Below are positions 44,301 to 53,543 of a stretch of DNA of 56,319 nucleotides, piece by piece. The stretch comes from an uncultured Ruminococcus sp. (GTDB lineage Bacteria; Bacillota; Clostridia; Oscillospirales; Acutalibacteraceae), in the NCBI GenBank assembly GCA_902761375.1, contig CACWKB010000007.1, forward strand, positions 1 to 56,319, in the 5' to 3' direction. A program made the position numbers and the translations under genes. The notes under the pieces were generated by a model, which ran no database searches, had not been told where the DNA came from, and worked only from the letters and a program-made list of their open reading frames with translations. Within the stretch, counting starts at the first letter, position 1, and each line of letters starts with the position of its first letter.

Positions 44301-44813
44301 TACAACGATTACGGCGAGACAGTCTTTGTCTTTAACCTCCCGTATGACGCGGCGCAGATCAGGTTCTATAACTACTACGATGAGACCGAATGCACAGAGC
44401 TTATCACCGAATTTGACGTAAGCGGCTATTATACGGACGACGAGATGAACGAAAACGACGAATATATCGCCCATCCGTGGACAGCGGATAACTATCAGTC
44501 CGCGTATCCCGAAAGCTACACCGTCAGCAGCCTCAAGCCCGAGGCAGGCAGACAGCTCGTCGAGGTTCAATACAACGGCAAATCCGCGTACTTCTTTGTA
44601 GACGTATACGACCTCGGCGATGTTGACCGCAACGGCGTGATCGACATTTGCGACGCCACCGCCATCCAGAGGCACGCGGCAGGACTCGAGGAGCTCAGCG
44701 ATATCGGACAGAGACTCGCCGACGTAAACGGCGACGGCGTGGTCGACATTACAGACGTCTCCATGCTCCAGATGTTCATCGCAGGCTGCATCGACTCCTT
44801 TGAAACCGCCTGA
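41337..44813 (+). pseudogene. Secreted CBM26-like / bacterial Ig-like / dockerin protein with two in-frame TGA codons
   Basis: One frame runs from 41337 to 44813 (1,158 codons plus stop) and is interrupted only by TGA at codon 166 (41832-41834) and codon 321 (42297-42299). Order: signal peptide (ending AAPFSVAA), a CBM26-like starch-binding repeat with MQWPGFEM, a second repeat with VT-TGA-PGTPMTHV, a third divergent repeat, a middle part, three or four Big_3-like Ig repeats (PTKTDYVAGEKVDLSGM and similar), and a type I dockerin (DVDRNGVIDICDATAIQ and DVNGDGVVDITDVSMLQ). The first TGA sits where repeat 1 has Trp. No catalytic domain is seen, so the intact protein would be a starch-binding scaffold partner, held by cohesin through calcium-dependent docking. 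AGGAGG precedes the ATG. Confidence 0.85.
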
Positions 44814-44831
44814 CAAACCCAATCAACACAC

Positions 44832-44858
44832 AAAAGCTCCCCGAATCGGGGAGCTTTT
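44832..44858 (+). terminator. Terminator after the dockerin gene
   Basis: AAAAGCTCCCC GAAT-type loop GGGGAGCTTTT, perfect stem ending in T4. Confidence 0.85.
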
Positions 44859-44912
44859 CCCTTTGAAAAAGCGTATGCCTTGTATGTTTTTGCGGGAACA
44901 AATAAGATTATA

Positions 44913-44941
44913 TTGACACACCTCGGCAAACAGACTATAAT
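44913..44941 (+). promoter_or_regulatory. Consensus promoter of capE-capG-capF
   Basis: Exact TTGACA (44913-44918), 17-bp spacer, exact TATAAT (44936-44941). Confidence 0.85.
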
Positions 44942-44992
44942 AAAATGGACAATATAATGACAAGAATCCGCAAAAACGAAAGGGGCAGAATA

Positions 44993-46036
44993 ATGTCGTC
45001 ATTCAACGGAGCAACCTTAATGATAACCGGCGGTACCGGCTCGTTCGGCAACACCGTGCTCAAGCATTTTCTGACGAGCGATATCGGCGAGATACGCATT
45101 TTCTCGCGCGACGAGAAGAAGCAGGATGATATGCGCCACGACCTGCAGTCGCGTTTTCCCGACTATGCCAACAAGGTAAAATTCCACATCGGCAACGTGC
45201 GCAACGCGCAGTCGATCAGGGACGCTATGTGGGGCGTGGATTATGTATTCCATGCGGCGGCGCTCAAACAGGTGCCGAGCTGCGAGTTCTTCCCGATGGA
45301 GGCGGTGCGCACCAATGTCGAGGGCACAGACAATATGCTCCACGCGGCGATAGACTGCGGCGTAAAGCGCGTGGTCTGCCTTTCGACCGACAAGGCGGCG
45401 TACCCGATCAACGCGATGGGCATTTCCAAGGCGATGATGGAGCACGTCATCTACGCCAACGCCCGTGTAGCCGCCGAGCGCGGCGGCACGGTGATCTCCT
45501 GCACACGCTACGGCAACGTCATGTGCAGCCGAGGCTCGGTCATCCCGCTGTTCATCGACCAGATCAAGGCGGGCAATCCGATCACGATCACCAATCCCGA
45601 GATGACGCGCTTTCTGATGAATCTCGACGAGGCGGTAGATTTGGTGAAATTCGCGTTTGAGCACGCCAATCCCGGCGACCTGTTCATCCAGAAGGCGGAC
45701 GCGTCCACCATCGGCGTATTGGCTCAGGCGGTGCAGCAGCTTTTCGGCGACACCGGCACCAAGATCATCGGCACCCGTCACGGCGAAAAGCTCTATGAAA
45801 CCCTGATGACCCGCGAGGAGCGCCTGCGTTCTGAGGACATGGGCGACTACTTCCGCGTTGCCGCCGACAACCGCGACCTCAATTACGACAAATTCTTCGT
45901 CAAGGGCGAGGTGCATACCGAGGCTGACGAGTCCTATACCAGCCACAACACCAACCTTCTCGACGTTGAAGGCACCGTCAAAAAGCTATTAACGACCGAT
46001 TATGTGCAGGAGCAGCTCGAATTATGGAACAAGTGA
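44993..46036 (+). CDS. capE: UDP-N-acetylglucosamine 4,6-dehydratase/5-epimerase, CapE type
   Basis: First enzyme of UDP-N-acetyl-L-fucosamine synthesis. 347 aa from MSSFNGATLMITGGTGSFG; AAAGGGG precedes this ATG, while an in-frame ATG at 44945 overlaps the promoter -10 region and has none. Extended-SDR signs are the NAD loop GGTGSFG, FHAAALKQVPSCE and CLSTDKAAYPINAMGISKAMME with the catalytic residues; this family has Met or Lys in place of the usual Tyr. It overlaps capG by 13 bp. Confidence 0.9.
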   Translation: MSSFNGATLMITGGTGSFGNTVLKHFLTSDIGEIRIFSRDEKKQDDMRHDLQSRFPDYANKVKFHIGNVRNAQSIRDAMWGVDYVFHAAALKQVPSCEFFPMEAVRTNVEGTDNMLHAAIDCGVKRVVCLSTDKAAYPINAMGISKAMMEHVIYANARVAAERGGTVISCTRYGNVMCSRGSVIPLFIDQIKAGNPITITNPEMTRFLMNLDEAVDLVKFAFEHANPGDLFIQKADASTIGVLAQAVQQLFGDTGTKIIGTRHGEKLYETLMTREERLRSEDMGDYFRVAADNRDLNYDKFFVKGEVHTEADESYTSHNTNLLDVEGTVKKLLTTDYVQEQLELWNK

Positions 46037-47190
46037 GATTTAAGGAAAACGGAAAGCTGAAGCTTTTGATCATCGTCGGCACACGCCCGGAAATCATTCG
46101 CCTTGCTGCGGTGATCAACAAGGCGCGGAAGTATTTTGATACGATTCTCGCCCACACCGGTCAGAACTATGACTACAACCTCAACGGCGTGTTTTTTAAG
46201 GATCTGCAGCTCGACGACCCCGACGTGTACATGAACGCCGTCGGCGCCGATTTGGGCGAGACTATGGGAAACATCATCGCCGCGAGCTACAAGCTGATGG
46301 TCGAGCTCAAGCCCGACGCGGTGCTCGTTTTGGGCGACACCAACTCCTGCCTGAGCGTGATCGGCGCAAAGCGCCTGCACATCCCGATCTTCCATATGGA
46401 GGCAGGCAACCGCTGCAAGGATGAATGCCTGCCCGAGGAAACCAACCGCCGCATTGTCGATATCATCTCCGACGTGAACATGGCGTATTCCGAGCATGCG
46501 CGCAGATATCTTGCCGATACCGGACTGCCGAAGGAGAGAACCTACGTGACAGGCTCGCCGATGGCTGAGGTCTTGCACGCGAATCTCGACAAGATCGAGA
46601 ACAGCGACATCCACCAAAGATTGGGCTTGGAAAAGGGTAAATACATCCTGCTTTCCGCTCACCGTGAGGAAAATATCGACACCGAGCGCAACTTCACCTC
46701 GCTGTTTACGGCGATAAATAAAATGGCGGAAAGGTACGATATGCCCATCCTCTACTCCTGCCATCCGCGCTCCAAAAAGCGCTTGGAGCAGAGCGGCTTT
46801 GCCCTCGACAAGAGAGTCATTCGGCACGAGCCCCTCGGCTTCCACGACTACAACTGCCTGCAGATGAACGCCTTCGCGGTCGTGTCCGACAGCGGCACTT
46901 TGCCCGAGGAAAGCAGCTTCTTCACCTCGATCGGCAAGTCCTTCCCGGCTGTCTGCATCAGAACATCCACCGAACGCCCCGAGGCGCTCGACAAGGCGTG
47001 CTTCATCCTCGCCGGCATCGACGAAAAGAGCCTCCTGCAAGCCGTCGACACCGCGGTAGAGATGAACAAAAGCGGCGACCTCGGTATTCCCGTACCCGAC
47101 TATGTGGACGAGAACGTGAGCGACAAGGTCATTAAAATCATCCAATCTTACACAGGTGTAGTGAACAAAATGGTTTGGAGAAAGCTCTGA
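46024..47190 (+). CDS. capG: UDP-N-acetylglucosamine 2-epimerase family, CapG type
   Basis: 388 aa, GT-B-like epimerase fold. Marks are IVGTRPEIIRLAAVI at the start, GDTNSCLSVIGAKRL, HMEAGNRCKDECLPEETNRRIVD, SAHREENIDTERNF and VVSDSGTLPEESSFF. In the L-FucNAc route CapG inverts C2 of UDP-6-deoxy-L-TalNAc, and its place between CapE and CapF supports that over plain WecB activity. It overlaps capE by 13 bp and shares one base with the capF start (TGATG). Confidence 0.88.
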   Translation: MEQVRFKENGKLKLLIIVGTRPEIIRLAAVINKARKYFDTILAHTGQNYDYNLNGVFFKDLQLDDPDVYMNAVGADLGETMGNIIAASYKLMVELKPDAVLVLGDTNSCLSVIGAKRLHIPIFHMEAGNRCKDECLPEETNRRIVDIISDVNMAYSEHARRYLADTGLPKERTYVTGSPMAEVLHANLDKIENSDIHQRLGLEKGKYILLSAHREENIDTERNFTSLFTAINKMAERYDMPILYSCHPRSKKRLEQSGFALDKRVIRHEPLGFHDYNCLQMNAFAVVSDSGTLPEESSFFTSIGKSFPAVCIRTSTERPEALDKACFILAGIDEKSLLQAVDTAVEMNKSGDLGIPVPDYVDENVSDKVIKIIQSYTGVVNKMVWRKL

Positions 47191-48386
47191 TGAATATACT
47201 GGTAACCGGCGCAAAGGGCATGGTCGGACAGGCTCTGTGCGCAAATCTGAAAAATATACGCGACGGCAAGAACCGCACGCGCCCGAATATTTCTATAGAA
47301 GAAATATATGAATACGATATTGATAATTCCGCTGAGGAATTAAACGAGTATTGCAAAAAGGCTGACTTTGTCTTTAACCTCGCGGGCATAAATCGTCCGA
47401 AAAGCAACGACGAATTTATGCAGGGCAATTTCGGCTTCGGCGAAAAGCTGCTTAATATTCTGAAAGAGAATAATAACAAGGCGACGGTGATGCTCTCGAG
47501 CTCGATCCAGGCTACGCTGATCGGCCGCTACGGTCAGTCTGACTACGGCAAGAGCAAGCTCGCGGGCGAGGAGCTGCTGTTCAAATACGGCGCGGAGACC
47601 GGCGCAAAGGTCGCGGTCTACCGCTTCCCGAATCTGATGGGTCACAGCCGCCCGAACTACAACTCCGCGGTCTCGACCTTCTGCAACGCCGTGGCGAACG
47701 ATTTGCCCTATACCGTCAACGACAGAAACGCCGAGGTCGAGCTGCTCTACATCGACGACTTGATCGAGGGTATGTTTGACCTGCTCGAGGGCAGGGAAAA
47801 GCACTGCGAGTACGACGGTTTGATTCCCGTAGAGAAAAAAGACGGCAGATATTGCTATGTGCCGCTGACCTACAAGGTCACGCTCGGCGAGATCGTAGAC
47901 CTGCTTCAAGGCTTCAAGGCACAGCCCGAAACGCTGGTAATGCCCGATATCCCCGACGGCAGCTTTGCGAAGAAGCTCTACAGCCTCTACTTATCATATT
48001 TGCCGACCGACAAATTCAAGTTCGCGCTGAAAATGAACCGCGACGACCGCGGCTCGTTCACCGAGCTTTTAAAAACCGTAAACTGCGGTCAGTTCAGCGT
48101 CAACATCAGCAAGCCCGGAATAACCAAGGGTCAGCACTGGCACAACAGCAAGTGGGAGTTTTTCATCGTCGTCAGCGGCAGAGCGCTGATCGAGGAACGC
48201 AATATCCACACGAACGAGAAGGTCTCGTTCGAGGTGAGCGGCGAAAAAATCGAAGCCGTCCACATGATCCCCGGCTGGACGCACAACATCATCAACCTGT
48301 CCGACACCGAAAACCTCGTCACCCTGATGTGGGCGAACGAGCGGTTCGACCCGAATCATCCGGACACATTTTTTGAAATTGTATAA
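47190..48386 (+). CDS. capF: Bifunctional CapF: 4-keto reductase with C-terminal cupin epimerase
   Basis: 398 aa. The N-terminal SDR domain opens with ILVTGAKGMVGQALCANL and uses NADPH. The C-terminal domain (about 270-398) is a cupin, with QHWHNSKWEFFIVVSGRALIE and VHMIPGWTHNIINLS providing metal-binding His. Together they epimerise C3 and reduce the 4-keto group of the CapE product. ATG 47190 has GGAG 9 bases upstream; a TTG at 47175 would be weaker. It ends the operon before a strong hairpin. Confidence 0.92.
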   Translation: MNILVTGAKGMVGQALCANLKNIRDGKNRTRPNISIEEIYEYDIDNSAEELNEYCKKADFVFNLAGINRPKSNDEFMQGNFGFGEKLLNILKENNNKATVMLSSSIQATLIGRYGQSDYGKSKLAGEELLFKYGAETGAKVAVYRFPNLMGHSRPNYNSAVSTFCNAVANDLPYTVNDRNAEVELLYIDDLIEGMFDLLEGREKHCEYDGLIPVEKKDGRYCYVPLTYKVTLGEIVDLLQGFKAQPETLVMPDIPDGSFAKKLYSLYLSYLPTDKFKFALKMNRDDRGSFTELLKTVNCGQFSVNISKPGITKGQHWHNSKWEFFIVVSGRALIEERNIHTNEKVSFEVSGEKIEAVHMIPGWTHNIINLSDTENLVTLMWANERFDPNHPDTFFEIV

Positions 48387-48390
48387 TTTA

Positions 48391-48430
48391 AAAAAGCAGC
48401 TTCCATCAAAAACGGAAGCTGCTGTTTCTT
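48391..48430. terminator. Bidirectional terminator between capF and the dipeptidase gene
   Basis: AGCAGCTTCC and GGAAGCTGCT perfect stem, with A6 before and T-rich sequence after. Convergent genes flank it. Confidence 0.85.
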
Positions 48431-48466
48431 TTAAAACATTGCTTTGCTGCGCGGCAGTGAGGTTTC

Positions 48467-49126
48467 CTACAGCCTTCTCAGGTATTCGGAGGACACGGGG
48501 AAGGTGTAATAGGTATCGGGATAGGGCTCGTCCTCCAGGGTGAAATGCCACCACTCGCAGTCTATCGGCAGAAAACCGTTGCGCAGCATGGCGTTCCTGA
48601 GTATCATGCGGTTGTTGTACTGTTCCTCGGTGACGCCGCGATAATCGGGATGAGAGGCGACACTGAACAGATCGAACGGACTGCCCATATCCAGCTCCTT
48701 GCCCGTCGCCATATCGAGCAGCGTAAGGTCTACGGTGCTGCCTCGGCTGTGGCTGGACTGCTTGGCGATATAGCCCTTTTCAAAAAGCTCCTGCTTTTCA
48801 AGCTCGGGGTAAAAATACTGCTTCATGCGGATGTCCTGATCCTCTATCCCCCACAGGACAAAATGCCTCACCGCGCACACGGGGCGGTAAGCGTCAAACA
48901 CCTTTAGCCGATAGCCCCGAACCATCAGCTCGAGGCTGACCTTTTTCAGCGCGCGCGCCGCCTCCTTGGTCAGGAGCGCACAGGGCTCCTCATATCCGTC
49001 AATGCGGTCTCCGATAAAATTATAGGTGGAATAGTACCTGATCTCCTGAATTATGCCCGGAACATAATCCGCCAGCAGCACAAAGCCCGCCGGATTATTC
49101 GTCACATCGGTTTTAATGCTTTTCAT
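48467..49126 (-). CDS. VanX-like D-alanyl-D-alanine dipeptidase
   Basis: Zinc enzyme of the DdpX/VanX family, 219 aa, that cuts D-Ala-D-Ala. Zinc ligands appear in QSSHSRGSTVDLTL (His and Asp) and the CEWWHFTLEDEPYP stretch (Glu base and His). RPVCAVRHF carries the transition-state Arg. No signal peptide. Start ATG 49126 has GAGGG 8 bases before; GTG at 49135 is an alternative. No vanH or vanA ligase gene is beside it, so a role in peptidoglycan turnover or peptide use is more likely than vancomycin resistance. Confidence 0.88.
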   Translation of the reverse strand: MKSIKTDVTNNPAGFVLLADYVPGIIQEIRYYSTYNFIGDRIDGYEEPCALLTKEAARALKKVSLELMVRGYRLKVFDAYRPVCAVRHFVLWGIEDQDIRMKQYFYPELEKQELFEKGYIAKQSSHSRGSTVDLTLLDMATGKELDMGSPFDLFSVASHPDYRGVTEEQYNNRMILRNAMLRNGFLPIDCEWWHFTLEDEPYPDTYYTFPVSSEYLRRL

Positions 49127-49164
49127 CTTGCTCACCCTCGCCTAAAACTAAGCTGACTATATTA

Positions 49165-50709
49165 TTATTCCCATTCCACCGTTCCGGGCGGCTTGCTGGT
49201 GATGTCGTAGACTACTCGGTTGACGTTTTTGACCTCGTTTATTATGCGGTTCGAGACGTTGCCGAGCACCTCGTAGGGGATCTTTGCCCAGTCCGCGGTC
49301 ATGAAATCGTCGGTAGTGACGGCGCGGATCGCCACGAGCTCGTCGTACGTCCTCGCGTCGCCCATCACGCCTACGGTCTTTACACCGGGCAGCACGGCGA
49401 AGAACTGGCTCATCTGACCCGCGTAGCCGCAGCGCTCCATCTCGTCGCGCAGGATAGCGTCCGCCTCCTGGAGGATTCGCACCCGGTCAGGGGTGACCTC
49501 GCCGATCACGCGCACGCCGAGTCCCGGACCCGGGAAGGGCTGGCGCCACACGAGCTCACGCGGCAGTCCGAGCTTTTCGCCGACCGCGCGAACCTCGTCC
49601 TTGAACAAGTCCTTCAGAGGCTCGATCACAGCGTCAAAACGGATATCCTCGGGCAAGCCCACCTGATTGTGATGGGTCTTTATTTTCGCCGCGTCGCCCT
49701 TGCCGCTCTCGATGCGGTCGGGGTAGATGGTGCCCTGAGCAAAGAAGCCGCTGCCGTAGCTCTCGCGCACCTTGTTCCAGAACACGTTGTAAAACTCCGT
49801 GCCGATTATCACGCGCTTGTCCTCGGGGTCGGTCACGCCCTTTAGCTTCTCAAAGAAGGTATCGGCGCAGTTTATGCGGACAAAATTCATGTCAAACAGC
49901 CTCGTGAAGGTCTGCTCGACAAAATCACCCTCGTCCTTGCGCATCAGACCGTGATCGACAAAAACGCAGGTGAGCTGCTTGCCGACCGCCTTGCTGATCA
50001 GCGCCGCCGCGACCGAGGAATCGACTCCGCCGGAAAGTCCGAGCACCACTCCCCTGTTGCCGACCTGTTCGCGGATCGAGGCGACGGTGCTGTCGATGAA
50101 GCTGTCCATGCGCCACTCGCCCCTGCAGCCGCAGACGTCATAGAGGAAGGAGCGCAGCATATATTTTCCGTGCTCGGTGTGGTTGACCTCGGGATGGAAC
50201 TGCACGCCGTACAGTCCGCGCTCGGGGTCGCCCATCGCGGCGACGGGGCAGTGCGCGGTGGTCGCAAACACCTTGAAGCCCTCGGGGACCTTGTTGATGT
50301 AGTCGCGGTGGCTCATCCACGAGATACCCCTTGACGCTATGCCCTTGAACAGCACGCATTCGTCGGAATAGCGCGTCTCGGTCTTGCCGTACTCGCTGAC
50401 CGCGTCGTCCGCTGCCGAGACCACGTTGCCGCCGAGGGAATAAGCCATGAGCTGGCAGCCGTAGCATATGCCCAGTACCGGTATGCCGAGCTCAAATACC
50501 GCCGGGTCGTAATGCGGCGAGCTCTCGTCGTAAACGCTGTTGGGGCCTCCGGTAAAAATTATGCCCTTGGGCTGCTTTGAGCGCAGCGTCTCCAAATCCA
50601 CGGTGTACGGCAGGATCTCGCAGTACACGTTGCACTCGCGCACTCTGCGCGCGATGAGCTGGTTATACTGACCGCCGAAATCCAGCACGATAACGGTTTC
50701 CTTGCTCAT
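49165..50709 (-). CDS. guaA: GMP synthase (glutamine-hydrolysing)
   Basis: Aminates XMP to GMP. 514 aa. The class I glutamine amidotransferase domain has the Cys nucleophile in [11 protein letters not shown] and the His of [14 protein letters not shown]. The synthetase domain has the PP-loop [11 protein letters not shown], then [10 protein letters not shown], and the dimerisation domain ends with [17 protein letters not shown] precedes the ATG. It is last in the purine cluster, separated from purA by a terminator-like hairpin, so its dose may differ from the upstream genes. Confidence 0.97.
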   Translation of the reverse strand: MSKETVIVLDFGGQYNQLIARRVRECNVYCEILPYTVDLETLRSKQPKGIIFTGGPNSVYDESSPHYDPAVFELGIPVLGICYGCQLMAYSLGGNVVSAADDAVSEYGKTETRYSDECVLFKGIASRGISWMSHRDYINKVPEGFKVFATTAHCPVAAMGDPERGLYGVQFHPEVNHTEHGKYMLRSFLYDVCGCRGEWRMDSFIDSTVASIREQVGNRGVVLGLSGGVDSSVAAALISKAVGKQLTCVFVDHGLMRKDEGDFVEQTFTRLFDMNFVRINCADTFFEKLKGVTDPEDKRVIIGTEFYNVFWNKVRESYGSGFFAQGTIYPDRIESGKGDAAKIKTHHNQVGLPEDIRFDAVIEPLKDLFKDEVRAVGEKLGLPRELVWRQPFPGPGLGVRVIGEVTPDRVRILQEADAILRDEMERCGYAGQMSQFFAVLPGVKTVGVMGDARTYDELVAIRAVTTDDFMTADWAKIPYEVLGNVSNRIINEVKNVNRVVYDITSKPPGTVEWE

Positions 50710-50727
50710 GATCTATCCCTCCGATTC

Positions 50728-50751
50728 AAAAAAGGGGACGTGAAAGTCCCC
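50728..50751 (-). terminator. Terminator/attenuator between purA and guaA
   Basis: GGGGAC and GTCCCC arms; on the minus strand the stem is followed by T6, directly before the guaA ribosome site. Confidence 0.75.
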
Positions 50752-50763
50752 TGTGTAATGCTG

Positions 50764-52038
50764 TTATCTGTAAATGATATCGTCTCTTGACGGGCCGTTG
50801 GAGACCATCTTGATCGGCACGCCGATCTGCTCCTCGGCGAATTCGATGTACTCGCGGCACTCCTTGGGAAGCTCGTCGTAATTTTTGATGCCCGAGATCG
50901 AGCATTTCCAGCCCTTCATCCTCTTGAGGATGGGCTTGCATCTCTTGAGCTTGGTGGTGGACGGGAAGTAATCTATCTCCTCGCCGTCGAGCTCATAGCC
51001 GACGCATACGGGTATCTCGTCGAGGTAGCCCAGCACGTCGAGCACGGTAAAGGCTACCGAGGTCGCGCCCTGGACCATGCAGCCGTAGCGCGTCGCAACA
51101 AGGTCGAGCCAGCCCATGCGTCTGGGTCTGCCGGTGGTCGCGCCGAACTCGCCGCCGTCGCCGCCGCGTCTGCGCAGCTCGTCCGCCTCGTCGCCGAAGT
51201 CGGAAACGAACTCGCCCGCGCCTACAGCGCTGGAATACGCCTTGACTACGGTGATGATCTCCTTGATCTCATAGGGCGGTATGCCCGCGCCGACAGCGCC
51301 GTAGCCCGCGATGGTGTTTGACGAGGTGACCATCGGGTAGATGCCGAAGTCGGTGTCCTTGAGCGAGCCGAGCTGACCCTCGAGGAGGATGTTTTTGCCC
51401 TCCCTGAGCGCCTGATGAACGAACATGAACGCGTCGCCTACATAGGGCGCGAGCTGCTCCTTGTACTCCATCAGCTTGTCAAAGATCTCCTGCTCGGTGA
51501 TCTCATCCTTGCCGTAGAGGTTTTTGAGGATGGCGTTCTTGATCTCGAGCGCATGGCGAATCTTCGCGCGGAGCGAATCGGGATCGTCGTAGAGCTCGTT
51601 GATCTGGAAGCCGATCTTGGAATATTTGTCGGAATAGAAGGGCGCTATGCCGCTCTTGGTAGAGCCGAAGGAATTCTTTCCGAGCCTCTCCTCCTCGTAG
51701 CAGTCGAACGCCACATGATAGGGCATCACGATCTGGGCGCGGTCGGAGATTATGACCTTGGGCTCGGGAACGCCTCTGTCGCGCAGCTCCTGCATTTCCT
51801 TGACGAAATTCTCCACGCTGAAAGCCACGCCGTTGCCGATGATGTTGGTGATGTTCTGATGGAATACGCCCGAGGGAAGCTGATGCAGGGCGAATTTGCC
51901 GTAGTTGTTGATTATGGTATGTCCGGCGTTCGCGCCGCCCTGAAAGCGGATGACTATGTCGCTGTCATTTGCGAGCACGTCGGTGATCTTACCCTTGCCC
52001 TCGTCGCCCCAGTTGGCGCCTACGATAGCTTTTACCAT
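50764..52038 (-). CDS. purA: Adenylosuccinate synthase
   Basis: Joins aspartate to IMP with GTP, the first step to AMP. 424 aa. NWGDEGKGKITD is the GTP loop at the N-terminus. FQGGANAGHTI, the TKSGIAPFYSDK switch and EFGATTGRPRRMGW follow. AAGGAG precedes the ATG. It starts 54 bp after purB. Confidence 0.96.
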   Translation of the reverse strand: MVKAIVGANWGDEGKGKITDVLANDSDIVIRFQGGANAGHTIINNYGKFALHQLPSGVFHQNITNIIGNGVAFSVENFVKEMQELRDRGVPEPKVIISDRAQIVMPYHVAFDCYEEERLGKNSFGSTKSGIAPFYSDKYSKIGFQINELYDDPDSLRAKIRHALEIKNAILKNLYGKDEITEQEIFDKLMEYKEQLAPYVGDAFMFVHQALREGKNILLEGQLGSLKDTDFGIYPMVTSSNTIAGYGAVGAGIPPYEIKEIITVVKAYSSAVGAGEFVSDFGDEADELRRRGGDGGEFGATTGRPRRMGWLDLVATRYGCMVQGATSVAFTVLDVLGYLDEIPVCVGYELDGEEIDYFPSTTKLKRCKPILKRMKGWKCSISGIKNYDELPKECREYIEFAEEQIGVPIKMVSNGPSRDDIIYR

Positions 52039-52092
52039 TGTTTTTCTCCTTCTGTATGCGGTTCAGCGGAAGCAAAATAAATACCGCTGTGA

Positions 52093-53529
52093 TTACACGT
52101 TGATTTCGGGCTTGTCGGACTCTACGTCCCTGTATTTTTCAAGCACGGGCGCTACGCATTCGCTGAGGAAATCCTCGGTCTGCTCCTTGGCGCGTCCCGT
52201 GTATTTTTCTGGCTGCAAAATATTCTCGAGCTCCTCGAGCGTTACTCCGAACGCCTCGTCCGCGGCTATCCTTTGGAGCAGGTCGTTCTCGCCGCCCTCC
52301 TCCTTGATGACCTTGGAGGCCGCCATCGAGTGTACACGGATGCGCTCGTGAAGCTGCTGACGGTCTGCGCCGCGCTTCTTGACGGCGTCCATCATGATGT
52401 TCTCGGTCGCCATGAAGGGCAGCTCCTTTCTGAGCCTCTGCTCGATGACCTTGGGATATACCACAAGACCGTCGGCGACGTTGGCGTAGAGCGAAAGTAT
52501 GCCGTCGACCGCCAAAAACGCCTCGGGAACGCTCAGGCGCTTGTTCGCCGAGTCGTCGAGGGTGCGCTCGAACCACTGGGTCGCGGTGGTGAAGTAGCCG
52601 TTGAGCACGTCCACCATCACGTAGCGCGAGAGCGAACCGATGCGCTCGCTGCGCATGGGGTTGCGCTTGTATGCCATCGCGGAGGAACCGATCTGGTTCT
52701 TCTCGAACGGCTCCTCGACCTCCTTGAGGTGCTGGAGCAGCCTGATGTCGTTCGAGAACTTCGCCGCCGACTGGGCGATGCCCGCGAGCACGTTCAAAAA
52801 CTGCGAATCGAGCTTGCGCGAGTAGGTCTGACCCGAGACCGCGAAGCAGGACTTGTAGCCCATCTTCTCGGCGATCCTGCGGTCGAGCTCCTTGCACTTC
52901 TCGTGGTCGCCGTCAAACAGCTCCAAAAAGCTCGCCTGAGTGCCGGTGGTGCCCTTTGAACCGAGCAGCTTCGCCTTTGAGAGCTGATACTCGACGTCCT
53001 CGAGATCCATCAGCAGCTCCTGGATCCACAGCGTGGCGCGCTTGCCGACGGTGGTGGGCTGAGCGGGCTGGAAGTGGGTGAAGGCGAGGGTAGGCAGAGT
53101 CTTGTACTCGTCGGCGAACTTCGCCAAATTGCGGATGACCGTGATCAGCTTGTCGCGGACGAGCCTCAGACCCTCGGTCATGATGATAATATCGGTGTTG
53201 TCGCCTACATAGCAGGAGGTCGCGCCGAGGTGGATTATGCCCTTGGCGTTCGGACACTGCACGCCGTAGGCGTACACGTGGGACATGACGTCGTGGCGGA
53301 CGAGCTTCTCGCGCTCGGTCGCAACGTCATAGTTGATGTCGTCGGCGTGAGCCTTGAGCTCGTCGATCTGCTCCCGGGTCACGGGCAGTCCGAGCTCCAT
53401 CTCTGCCTCGGCAAGCGCTATCCACAGCCTTCTCCAGGTGCGGAACTTCTTGTCGGGTGAGAAAATGTACTTCATTTCCTTACTCGCGTAGCGCGCGGAT
53501 AAGGGAGATTCGTAGGTATCCTTTATCAT
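52093..53529 (-). CDS. purB: Adenylosuccinate lyase
   Basis: Acts twice in purine synthesis, on SAICAR and on adenylosuccinate, releasing fumarate. 478 aa from MIKDTYESPLSARYAS; GAGAGG lies 8 bases before this ATG. Signatures include HLGATSCYVGDNTD, FTHFQPAQPTTVGKR and the fumarase-family signature GSSAMAYKRNPMRSERIGSL. It begins 14 bp after purF. Confidence 0.95.
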   Translation of the reverse strand: MIKDTYESPLSARYASKEMKYIFSPDKKFRTWRRLWIALAEAEMELGLPVTREQIDELKAHADDINYDVATEREKLVRHDVMSHVYAYGVQCPNAKGIIHLGATSCYVGDNTDIIIMTEGLRLVRDKLITVIRNLAKFADEYKTLPTLAFTHFQPAQPTTVGKRATLWIQELLMDLEDVEYQLSKAKLLGSKGTTGTQASFLELFDGDHEKCKELDRRIAEKMGYKSCFAVSGQTYSRKLDSQFLNVLAGIAQSAAKFSNDIRLLQHLKEVEEPFEKNQIGSSAMAYKRNPMRSERIGSLSRYVMVDVLNGYFTTATQWFERTLDDSANKRLSVPEAFLAVDGILSLYANVADGLVVYPKVIEQRLRKELPFMATENIMMDAVKKRGADRQQLHERIRVHSMAASKVIKEEGGENDLLQRIAADEAFGVTLEELENILQPEKYTGRAKEQTEDFLSECVAPVLEKYRDVESDKPEINV

Positions 53530-53543
53530 GGTGTCGTCCTCTC

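Noticed and set aside
48467..49126. Vancomycin resistance locus
   Set aside because: Only the dipeptidase is present; no ligase, dehydrogenase or two-component genes.
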